From Desmodesmus armatus (lineage: Eukaryota > Chlorophyta > Chlorophyceae > Sphaeropleales > Scenedesmaceae): DNA of 64,000 nt. The stretch covers positions 806,001-870,000 of the forward strand of contig VIIQ02000592.1 in assembly GCA_007449985.2 (NCBI GenBank), in the 5' to 3' direction. Positions 22,260 to 31,883 of this stretch are shown piece by piece; the stretch's first letter is position 1, and each line of letters starts with the position of its first letter. A program made the position numbers and the translations under genes. The notes beneath the pieces were generated by a model. The model was given only the letters and a program-made list of their open reading frames with translations. It ran no database searches and was not told the DNA's origin.

Positions 22260-25200
22260 CTACTGCCCCTGTTGCTGCCGCTGCTGCCGAGGACGGGCAA
22301 AGGCGTCCATAGGTCCGGCTGCAGGGCCAGTGCTGGCTGTTACAGCAGCCAACATGGCCTTCAGCTTAGGGCCGTTGCTGCCGTCATTGTTGACGCTGGG
22401 GATGATGCGCAGGGGCTTGAACCACTCAACAAAGCTGCGCAGCTCGGCACAGCTGCTGTGCTCCGAGTATGGCACCTGTGGCGGTAGCAGAACAGCATCA
22501 GGCAATGGATGCCAGTATGTCAGTGTTGCTTAGCCCAGCTTTGCCCTGGCTGTACTACACTGGTAGTGCATGTCTGGTGAACATACAAAACACAGGCTGG
22601 TGTGCACTGTCGTGATACTTTCAGGAGAGCCCTGCTCCTGCCTCATCGCTTTCGCCGCCTTCAAAACCCTGGTGCACCGGACAACCCCATTGCTCGTCAC
22701 TGCTTACACATCATTGTGTGCTGGAGACGCTCCCCACCCTACCTGATACAGCACCACAGTCCCACGCTGCGACCGCCGCCTGTTTGGCTTGATGCTCAAG
22801 CTGCTGCGGCTGGGGCCCGACACCGCTGGTGCTGCTGCAGCTGCTGCTGCTCCCTGGCCGTTGCGCCCCGACCCTCCTGCATGCGACCAGCCTGTGGGCT
22901 TGAAGCCCACCACTGCTGTGTAGCGCCCCTTGTAGCGCAGCAGCAGGGACTCCATGGCCTCCAGGGTGACCTGCCGCATTGGGACCTGCGCACAACAGCA
23001 GCAGCAGCAGCAACAACAGCAGCAGCAGCACCAGCAGCACCAGGAGCAACAACAGCAGCGCCGAGTGGACACAGGTTGATAATTTGGTCTGGTGGTGCGC
23101 TGCACGACACCCAAGCGGACTTTGTTGATGCATGTATTATAAGGGCATGATAATAACTCAAATAGAGGTACAGGCAGCTGGCAGGTGTCATCACATCACA
23201 CGGATTGCCCAAAGGGTTCGTTGTGCGCAGGGCCACCCACAGACTCCGGCACATACAGCCATGTTCTGACCGGCCGGTGCATGGCAGGCTGTTGGTTTCG
23301 TTACGCTGCACGTGCAGCACGGATGTGCTGTGTGCTTCCTGCAGCCAGCCTTTCCCAGCGACGCACCGCATGAATGTTGGCATCCAGGTGGTTGGTGGTC
23401 AGCAGGGCCGCCTGCTCTGGTGGCAGGTTGAGGCAGGACATGATGCTGCGCTTGGCGGCTGCAACATACACCTGCAGGACAGGGCATACCGGCAGCACCC
23501 AACTCGTCGCGACACGCTCTGCATCAGACATCACATACCTGGCCGATTGTCGGTGTGGGTGTTTACATCACTCCAACGGCCGATTGTTTCTTCCCTTATG
23601 GACCGCCCCCCCTGCGGGAGTTGTCCTGACTGGCTCATCAGCATATCTTTTCAAAGAGGTTGATGCTAAACCTCACTACTTGCAGGGCCATGCTTATGTC
23701 AGCCTTGGTAAACTTGTTGCCCTCATGCTGCTGCAAGCACGTGCGGCACCACGTGCCCAATGCTGTATACCACACAGAAGCTGAAGGGGGCCGGCAGCCA
23801 TCATCTTGTGCTGCAGTCATGCTGATACCAGCACGTGCAGCTTCACATGCCAAATGCTGTACACTGTATGGTGACACAATAAAAAGCTGAAGGGGGCCAT
23901 CAGCAGTTACCTTGCGCTGCAGGGCTGTTGCAACGTGCATGAACAGACGCTCCTTGCCGATGGTGTAGGTGCCAAACAGGAACAGGCAGCGCGGGTTGAA
24001 CAGCTCAGCCTGCGGGGGCAAGAACAGCGCCACGGCATTCACTTGACCATTGGAGAAATCCCCCCAAAACAGGTACAAGGGCAATAAGCCCTGAGAAAAC
24101 CCACCAATGGCACTTGCATGCCCCACAAACCACGGCACCAGCTTGTGCAGGGGCCTAACTGCATGACCCGCGCAGCTTTCAGGCCGCACACAGAAGAGGC
24201 CAAGTAGGCCTAGGGTCTCCAGTGTGCCCCCTGTTCAAACCTACTCCGCTTCACTAATTCCATCAACCGTGCATCTTACTATCCTCCACATGAGTGCGTC
24301 AGTCACCAACCTTCACAGCCTTCAGCACCCAGTCCAGCACATCTTGCTGCGGCGGGAAGCAGTACGTCGGGTCCGCGTACGTTGTGTCCAGCACCAGCAC
24401 AGCCCTGCCCACCAGGTCCCGAAGCACAGCCTGGCCCCGGGTGGCCTCCACAGTGAGGCGCGCGTCACCCGTGTGCAGGACAGGCGGGGCGCCCCCAGGG
24501 GGATGTGCAACGATCATGGCTGCGCCTGGGCAGTGGTTGGCATCGATCAGCTGCAGGCGCGTCCCTGGGGGCAAAACAAACCAGCGGCGCAGAAATAGAC
24601 ATGGTGCCATGTCATCACCAAGCTTGGCACTAGCCCCACAATTTGCTTGGAGTTGGAGCAAAAGGCTGTTTTGGCACACCAGCGGCGCAGCAACAGACAT
24701 GATGCCATGTCACCACCAAGCTTGGCACTAGCCCCACAACCTGCTTGTAGTTGGAGCAAAAGACTTTGTTGGCACACCAGCGGCGCAGTAATAGACATGG
24801 TGCCATGTCACCACCAGGCTGGGCACTTGCCCCACAACCTGCTTGCAGTTGGGCCAATACAATCATCCAGCACTGACCAGCGCCCGTCGACAAATGTGGC
24901 AGTCACTGCGCAGCTGCCACACAGTTTCCAAGGCCCAACACTAGCGTAAACAAGGATGCGCAACTGGCGCGGCAAAACCTACTAGGTTAACAACACAGCA
25001 GCACTCACTCACCCTCCACCTGCAGTTCCTGCCCCAGCTCCAGCACCAGCAGCCGCTCTGGTGGCACCCTCAGCTTGAGCCGCACCAGCGCTGCTGTGAT
25101 GGGGCTGCAGATGATGCGGCCCTGCTTGAACCCCTTGCTGAGCCCCATGTAGTGGTCAGCGTGGAAGTGGCTCAGCACCCAGGTGCGGTTGCTGCCGACG

Positions 25201-26335
25201 GATGCACAGGAGCGGCCGAAGCAGTCCACGATGATGTTGGTGCCTGGCAAGCGCTGCCAAGCTGGCCACCAGCTGTTCACAAGAGCAGGGTGGGTGCAGC
25301 ATGGGCCGACCGCCAATACCACAGCATCAACAGCAGCAGCAGCAAGCAGCAACAGCGACTTGAGGAAGTGGAGCATGTTCTGGGCAAGGGTAGGGCTGGT
25401 GAGCATTTCACATAGCTCTTGAGATCATGCAGAGCACAACCGTCAGCAGGTTTTCAGAAAGCAGCCCAGACACCAGGCAGCTGCTGCTGTTGTAGAGGCA
25501 CGGCACAGGCCTCCTGCTGTTTGCGCACCTGGGTAGGCTAGGCCCAGCGGCCTGTGGCAGCACTGGCGGCGGCACAGACTCAGCTGCTGCTGCAGCGGCT
25601 GGTTGCTGCTGCTCTGTGGCCCGCACTACGCGACCGTGCACACTAAGCTGCGCCTGCCGCGGCTGCTGCTGTCGTGTTTGAGGGTTGTGGGCCCCAAGGG
25701 GCTGCTTGGGGAGTTTGAACAGCGCCCGCCACTGCTCCTTAGCATCCCGCTGCTGCAGCTGCTGCTGTGGTTGCCGAGCCTGCCTCGTGACAAACCCTGT
25801 TATGCTGCACTGGGCAGTGCCTGCATGCTGGGCCTGCTGGCCAATGCCGCTGCCGTGGCTGGGGTTGCCTCCTGTTGCAACTGCTGGTCGCTGCTGGTTC
25901 ACGTCAAGCGCCTGCAGGGGGCCGGTGGCGTGCTGCCGTTGCGGCAGCTGCTGCTGCTGCTGCGGGGGTGGATGCAGCACCTGGCAGCTGTGTTGCTGCC
26001 ACTGCTGGCCTGGCACACCATGTTGCTGCATAGCCACATGTTGCTGCTGGTGCTGCCGCTGCTGTTGGTGCTGAGCCGTGCTCACCAAGCCCCATGGTTC
26101 CGCATGCTGTGCAGCCTGCTTCTGCAAGCTTTCGAAACGCTGCTCTGCAGGTTCCTGCTCTGACTGCTGTGTGTACACGCTTGGCCCCTCATCCTGCGAC
26201 TGCTGCCCCTGCTGCCACTCATATCCGTCATCCTGCCACTGCTGCTGTTGCTGCTGCCAATCACTATCGCGCCGCTGCTGCTGCTGCCATTCGACACCAT
26301 CATCCCGCTGCTGCTGCTGCCAGTCCACACCATCA

Positions 26336-26368
<33 letters not shown>

Positions 26369-27646
26369 GTGCACTGCTGCTGACTGCATGGCAATTCTTC
26401 CTGCCAGTTGCCAGCTTCCTGCCACTGCTGCTGGCTCATGTGCTGCTGAGGCATGTAGGCCTCTGCATAGTCCCACTGCTCATCAGCATCACCTGGTGAG
26501 TACAGCAGGTCAGCCGGCCACTCCTCACTGCCGTCAGGCTGCACAGCAGGCTGCTGCTGCTCACTGTGCTGCTGCTGCTGATCTTGTGGCAACTCCTGCA
26601 TGTTGGTTGCCTGCTGCTGCTGCAGCTGTTGTTGGCTGCTGCCAGCGGCCGTGTGGTGTGTAGTGCCTGGCTGCGCTGCTGCTGCAGCTGCCTGCAGGAT
26701 CCTGCTGCGCAGCTCAACATCATCAATGCCCAGCTCCTGCGCACAAGACGTCAAGTAACACGGGTGAGGAACCTAGAGTGCAGCTTGACTGGCTACGTTG
26801 CTTTGAGTCACTCGATGGTGGAGTATCCTTGCCAAGAGAGTGGACACAAGGATGCGTGTGCCAGCTTCTTTACCTGTAGGTCATTGTCGTTGAGGTGTGG
26901 CAGGACGCACAGGTCAATCTCAGCCTCACTGAAGATGCCAGCCACCTCTGCTGCATCGATGCCCTCCAGCCTGCAGAACACTCCAGCAGAAGTGTGATGG
27001 CCCACCCTTTCCACACAGGGTTCAGTTGCTGTTGCAGAAGCGCATGCTGCCTGCGCTGGACTTACCACTGCTGCATGCTGTCAACCTCATCTTGTCCCCC
27101 TGGCTGCTCCTGTGGGGCCTGTGTGTCCACTATGCATATAGGTGATGATGCTGGGGCGTCTGAGTGATACGTGGCTCCTGCATCCAAGCACGCATTGACA
27201 TGCGCTGCCCTGCCTGATTCTGTATGAGATATGTGGTTCAAGTCGGCCTCGCAAACAGGACAGACCAGGACGGTGCTGCTCCTGCCTTTGGGCTGCTGTG
27301 CTGCAAGGTCGGTCTCCAGCTGCTGCTGCTGTGCTGCATCACGGATGCTGTCGCCGCAGCCATCAGCTGTCCGCTGCTTGCCAGCCTGATCTGATGGATC
27401 TCTGTCACACGAAACAACCAGCTCCAGGTCTCTGCTTGGCGTGCATGCTGATGGAGCTCTGTGAGCTGAGCTGACAGCAGGAGTTTGCGCTGCTGTGCTG
27501 GGTGTGGTGGTGGTCTGCACAAAGCCTTGTCGTGTCTGAGGAGTGCATGTTCTGGCCTTTTTACGGGACGTACTGATTGCTGCTGGCGTGCTCTTCTGCC
27601 TAGCGCTCTTGAAGCGGCGAGATGTGGTTGATGATGCTTCTTCCAT
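22260..27646 (-). CDS. SNM1: SNM1-type DNA cross-link repair nuclease with UBZ4 and SAM-like domains
   Basis: Likely a nuclear 5'-exonuclease of interstrand cross-link repair (DCLRE1/SNM1, metallo-beta-lactamase plus DRMBL/beta-CASP). Model: exons 27646-27066, 26970-26874, 26736-25529, 25272-25013, 24564-24311, 24009-23911, 23471-23367, 22985-22743, 22475-22260; 1020 residues. In order: basic Ser/Thr N-terminus; UBZ4 finger C129-x2-C132-x16-H149-x3-C153; SAM-like helices at about 190-243 (QQWLEGIDAAEVAGIFSEAE, ELGIDDVELRSRIL); a 380-residue Gln-rich linker with repeated DDGVxWQQQQ; WQRLPGT; metal motif HFHADH (about 664-669); DANHCPGA; HTGDAR; LDTTYADP; GTYTIGKE; GFKPTGWSH; and VPYSEHSSCAEL. 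A UBZ4 finger is typical of SNM1A, while SAM plus SNM1 is known in plants; the combination is the notable part. I start at 27,646 because the longer frame begins only with TTG. Confidence 0.9.
22992..23060. repeat. CAG-rich repeat in SNM1 intron 7
   Basis: Interrupted CAG/CAA runs just inside the intron before exon 8 of the SNM1-type gene. Same repeat class as the coding poly-Gln tracts, here non-coding. Confidence 0.75.
23737..23923 (-). repeat. Diverged tandem duplication over SNM1 exon 6 boundary
   Basis: Two diverged copies (about 23,737-23,818 and 23,831-23,923) share GCACGTGC, CCAATGCTGTA-like and AGCTGAAGGGGGCC words. The second copy includes the exon 6 donor, while the first is a decayed non-coding version inside the intron. 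Confidence 0.5.
24581..24855. repeat. Tandem repeat, 98-bp unit, in SNM1 intron 4
   Basis: CCAGCGGCGC recurs at 24,581, 24,679 and 24,777, exactly 98 bp apart, each followed by a similar sequence with AGACATGGTGCCATGTCACC and ending near TTGGAGCAAAAG. Three copies, mildly diverged, wholly inside the intron between exons 4 and 5. Confidence 0.85.
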
Positions 27647-28157
27647 CGTTGTTGGCCTCGAGAGCAACAGAAACGCCTGATTGCTGTCACCAACTGACAC
27701 GTTCGCGTCCTTTCGCAACGCTGTTTAGGAAGGCATGCATGCTGTTCTGCTGGAGTTTCCAGGGTTTCCCAGATCAGGCAGGGCAGGGTAACTGCAGGAT
27801 CCTCCCCTTGGTACGGCGTCTGAGACCTGTTGGGCATGCCACGATTGTGAAAGCTTTCCTTTTTGGTTCCTTTTTGGTGCCGCTCAAGCTAGTAGCTGCC
27901 AAGGTGTCCTGCGGGCCTGCTGCCAACACCAAGCCAACAACATAGACAGGGTCTCTTGACTGACTCCTGCACTGCACCAGAGCTCTATACAACAGGACTT
28001 TGCAGCCCAGATAAGGCAACTGCAGATCTTGTTCACCCCTGGTCCCATCACCGCCAGCTAACCCCTGAACATCACCAACGTGCTCCTCATCAATGAACCC
28101 AGCCCACAGAACAAACAGACTGTGAACACATCATGTCACACAGCACCATCTTGCCCA
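27647..28157. other. Intergenic: SNM1 upstream region and coiled-coil gene 3' end
   Basis: Both neighbours are on the minus strand, so this gap holds the promoter and leader of the SNM1-type gene and the 3' flank of the coiled-coil gene. The open frame upstream of the SNM1 start (to 27,718) lacks an ATG. Nothing else supported. Confidence 0.45.
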
Positions 28158-30125
28158 CTAGTACCAGTTTTCTTGGTTGTAAAACCTGTCAGGGGGATAC
28201 TGGTAGCGTTGCGGCTGATTTTGGGCAGGCTGCTGACGTGGGGGTGGGCATGGCTGTGTGCCCGCACGTGCTTGCGGTGGCAGCGGTGGTGCCCGCAGGC
28301 GTGATGGTGGCGGTGGTGGTTGTGCCGCCGAGAATGTGGCTGTGTTGGTATGCCAGGTGGTCAGCACTTGACGGGTGGCCTCTGCAAACACAAAAGTACG
28401 GCAGGTGCACAGAAGTTAAGGCGGTCACCTGCCGGCCATGTAAAGCACACGTGTTTTGGCTGTTGTCAGTGTTGTCTGTCAGTGTTGTCTGTCATGCGTA
28501 CAGGACTGACACACTGTAGCAAAATGCAAAAGCTGTGTCAATGACATGTGTTCCCGCTCACCAGGCGGCTGCTTGTGACCACGTGTGTGCTGCCAGGCAG
28601 TCATCTCCTGCTGTGTCTTCTTGTGGCTCTCTTCCAGCATGCTGACCTGAGCAGTCTTGCTGCCCACCTCGCGTTGCAGTAACGCCACCTGCTGCTGCAG
28701 CGCATCGCGACTGGCACTCACATCTGCAGCTTGCTGCTTGCGTATGGCCGCCTCGTGCTGCAGCAGCACCACCTGTTGCTGCAGGGCGTCGCGGTTGGTG
28801 ACCGCATCTGCAAGATACTGTTTGTTGGTTGCCAAGTCCTGATGCAGCAGCGCTGCCTGCTGCTGCAGCATGTCACTGGCAGCAGCAGCAGCTGCGAGCT
28901 GCTTCTTGCTGGTGGCCATCTCCTGTTGCTGTTGGCCATGCGTGGCATTTGCAGCTGCCAGCTGCTCCCTTGCGCTCTCTATCTCACGCTGCAGCAACGC
29001 CACCTGCTGCTGCAGTGTGCCCTGGCTAGCACATGTAGCTGCAAGCTGCTCCCTAGCGCTGTCTAGCTCTTGCCGCATCAACGCCATCTGCTGCTGATGC
29101 AGTGTGTCATGGCTTTCCAGCTGCCGCTGCAGGGACTCCGCCACGCTGTCTGCACTTGCCTTCTGCTGGTCACTCTTGATCAGTTCTGCTGTAAGCTGTG
29201 CTGTGTGCTCTTGGTATTTGGTCAACAGTGCCGCCAGTTCTTTCTTCAGCATCTCTGCAGTGAACAGGAGGGATAACAATGCTTGGCAGTGTGCGCATGC
29301 TGGCTGGCAAAGCGCGTTGTGTCTGTCTGACTGTCCTGTTGGTCCTGTCTGCCGTGCTGGCTTGCTCAGACACTATTGGCAGCGCAGCGCAGCGCTTTGC
29401 TGACATGTTGCAAGCATGCTGCACCCACCTGCTGCGTTGTCGTCCTTGCGTGCTGGGCCGGCCTCTGCTGGTGACGCCACTGGTTTCTTGCCCTGCTTGC
29501 TTGCCGGCAGTTGGACTGTTGCCTCTGCCATGCTGGCGTCACCTGTGATGCACATCAAAAGTAGGCATGCACTCACTCAGTCCTGCATCCCAGTTGGTAC
29601 AGTGTGTCGCGACCGTCAGGCTGTCCACTGACGTGCTGGTCCTGTCTGCCGTGCTGGCTTGCTCAGACACTATTGGCAGCGCAGCGCAGCGCTTTGCTGA
29701 CATGTTGCAAGCATGCTGCACCCACCTGCTGCGTTGTCGTCCTTGCGTGCTGGGCCGGCCTCTGCTGGTGACGCCACTGGTTTCTTGCCCTGCTTGCTTG
29801 CCGGCAGTTGGACTGTTGCCTCTGCCATGCTGGCGTCACCTGTGATGCACATCAAAAGTAGGCATGCACTCACTCAGTCCTGCATCCCAGTTGGTACAGT
29901 GTGTCGCGACCGTCAGGCTGTCCACTGGCGTGCTGGTCCTGTCTGCCGTGCTGGCTTGCTCAGACACTATTGGCAGCGCAGCGCAGCGCTTTGCTGACAT
30001 GTTGCAAGCATGCTGCACCCACCTGCTGCGTTGTCGTCCTTGCGTGCTGGGCCGGCCTCTGCTGGTGACGCCACTGGTTTCTTGCCCTGCTTGCTTGCCG
30101 GCAGTTGGACTGTTGCCTCTGCCAT
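28158..30125 (-). CDS. Coiled-coil protein with triplicated 5' exon (orphan)
   Basis: Family not recognised. Core exons: 29254-28562 and 28381-28158, preceded by three near-identical copies of one exon (30136-30023, 29839-29726, 29542-29429), each with an ATG, an acceptor and a donor. Using only the nearest copy gives 339 residues; using all three in frame from the ATG at 30,125 gives 415. The exon encodes a Lys/Ala/Pro-rich segment (ASKQGKKPVASPAEAG). The central 230 residues are a long coiled coil built from about 28-residue repeats of the form LQQQVALLQREIESAREQLA. The C-terminus switches to Pro-rich and ends PPDRFYNQENWY. Probably a structural or scaffold protein. An upstream coding exon cannot be excluded, because the triplicated exon has an acceptor in front of its ATG. 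Confidence 0.72.
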
Positions 30126-30164
30126 GCTGGCGTCACCTGTGATGCACATCAAAAGTAGGCATGG
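29373..30164 (-). repeat. Tandem triplication, 297-bp unit, carrying an exon
   Basis: The same sequence recurs with a 297-bp period (for example the ATG at 29,531, 29,828 and 30,125), with almost no differences between copies. Each unit holds a 114-nt exon plus flanking intron. Near identity means very recent duplication, gene conversion or an assembly artefact. Confidence 0.92.
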
Positions 30165-30244
30165 TCTTCTCACTTGGTGTTGCTGGGTCTTGGCTGTAGC
30201 AACATTGTCATATATGTTTGTCGACTTTTGTATGTCAATCACAG

Positions 30245-30520
30245 ATGTCCCACAGACAAACGTGGAGAGCCTACATGACATCAAAGGGCTTGTGGCCACC
30301 CCAAAATCAGGCTGCTGTACTGGCACATGAGCTGGGCTGGGCTGGGCCTACTGCAGCCGCAGATGCAGCAGCTCATGAACCTGCTACTGGAAGGCCTCAA
30401 AGACAGTTGAGGAAGCCCATTCGGTTGCTAGAGGCAGCTGCTGATGCAGAAGGGACTGATGACGGGTCTGATTCAGACAGTGAGGACCCAGGGCTTGACA
30501 GCGATGCATATGAAGGTTGA
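30245..30520 (+). CDS. Possible small ORF or gene fragment, acidic C-terminus
   Basis: A 91-codon frame starting ATG TCC CAC and ending at TGA. It begins right after an acceptor-like CAG, so it may be a terminal exon rather than a whole gene. The product has a basic middle (RQLRKPIRLLEA) and an acidic end (DGSDSDSEDPGLDSDAYEG). No domain recognised. It lies in a repeat-rich spacer and could be a relic of a mobile element. Low confidence. Confidence 0.3.
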   Translation: MSHRQTWRAYMTSKGLWPPQNQAAVLAHELGWAGPTAAADAAAHEPATGRPQRQLRKPIRLLEAAADAEGTDDGSDSDSEDPGLDSDAYEG

Positions 30521-31883
30521 CTCCCTCACTGCTTTTAGGCCTGCAGTATGTTTGGATGCATGCTGGGAGTCAGGGATTATGTCCAGTACAGCATTGGGGC
30601 ACTGTAAAGTGTCACCATCAGACCAGCCTGGTGTGGCCACAGGTGGCAATGTAAGGCTGTCAGGAGCCCTCAACAGGTGGCCTAAAGGGTCAAAAGTATT
30701 ATTTAATCAATTATAACACCAATTTTGACAAATGCATCGCTGTCAGGGTAGCGTTTTTTGAGGGGGGTGTGAGCAAGGACCGGAATTAGTCTGGAGGCAG
30801 CTCAGGGGGGGGGGGAGCAACTGAAGGGGGGGAGAGCAACTGAGATCCAGCCATTTTGCAGGGAAAACGTGCTGAAAGGGGGTGGAGCAAGTAGCACTGG
30901 GAAACCTGCCATCTGAGTCCAACACAAGCATGTTCAGTACTTTTGGACATGTGGCGTCTACGTTGGCCATCTGTGTGCAGCAGTTGAAACTGTTGGGGGG
31001 GGGGGGGTGATCTGGAGAGTACACTGCTGTGCGTTCAAGGATGGGAGAAAGCAGTCGTCTTCGTCACTGCTTGCCATTGTTGCAACGATCAAGGAGACAC
31101 AAGGAAATGATCAAAGTAATAGCAACTGAGATGAGTACAAGACGTTACTCGTCACCTGGCCCATGCGTTTCAAACGTCACACTCAGAATGAGTGAGCGCA
31201 TCATTGTGGGCCAGCAGAGCTTGAAGGCGTCCAGGCATTTTGTTGGCCTGCATGCACCAGCTGTAGTGGCACCACCCATCAACGTCTTACTTGCTCAGCA
31301 GCCACGGCCCTCGCCACCCTTATTTTTGGGGGGGAGGTTGTTACAAGTAGATACTTTCACCGCAAAGCGGTACTCTCTACACTTGATCGACTGGGTAAGC
31401 CAAAGACGCACACCTGAACCGAGGGAACCTGCAAAGACACGTCAGACAAGACCAGCCCCCAAAAAAAACACACACAGACATGGCAACTGCCACACACACC
31501 GAGTATAGTATCGTGCTTTCAAGACTATATGCCTCCCCCATGTACCTTATGCCTCCCCCATGTACCTGCCAGGCTGGCACCCAGACAGATAGTCAGGGCC
31601 ACGTGGTGTGGTCAGGTGGTCACATGCACCGCAATGGCTCCTGATACTTTGAAGCAGCCCTGTATTCTGCCATTCTGATCGGCACAAAATGCAGGAGCTG
31701 TGTACTGCCCAGCATCATTGCCCCACCCATCATGGCATGCGGTACGGTAAAGTTACACCGCTGCCACAGATAGCAAAGAGACACAACATCCCTTCTACCA
31801 CAACACAGACACAAGAACATTCAGCCCATCAACTGTCCATCCTGCAGTGCTAGCCACATCCTGCAGGGGCTGCCAATTCTACA
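30521..31883. other. Repeat-rich spacer with G-runs
   Basis: Contains several G-runs (about 30,762, 30,806, 30,825 and 30,996), the second copy of the dispersed element (31,322-31,468) and a doubled 21-bp word ATGCCTCCCCCATGTACCT near 31,528-31,568. TTACA at 31,753-31,757 is TGTAA on the minus strand, 127 bases after the transporter stop. No gene convincing. Confidence 0.55.
31322..31468 (+). repeat. Short dispersed element, copy 2 (G-run/C-run ends)
   Basis: Starts with a T-run and G-run, continues GTTACAAGTAGATACTTTCA, then GCGGTACTCTCTACAC, and finishes GACAAGACCAGCCCCC followed by eight A. The ends are inverted (T5G7 versus C5A8). The core matches the copy in the NDUFAF2 intron in reverse orientation, about 24.7 kb away. 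Confidence 0.65.

Noticed and set aside
25603..26663. Several plus-strand Leu/Cys/Ala-rich frames that look like membrane proteins
   Set aside because: They are the antisense of the Gln-rich SNM1 exon: CAG read backwards gives CTG/TGC/GCT, hence Leu, Cys and Ala runs.
27647..27718. Longer N-terminus for the SNM1-type gene
   Set aside because: The extension begins with TTG, not ATG; the first ATG is at 27,646.
29373..30164. 297-bp direct repeats considered as a CRISPR-like or satellite array
   Set aside because: Unit length, lack of short repeats with unique spacers, and the exon inside show a gene-internal triplication.
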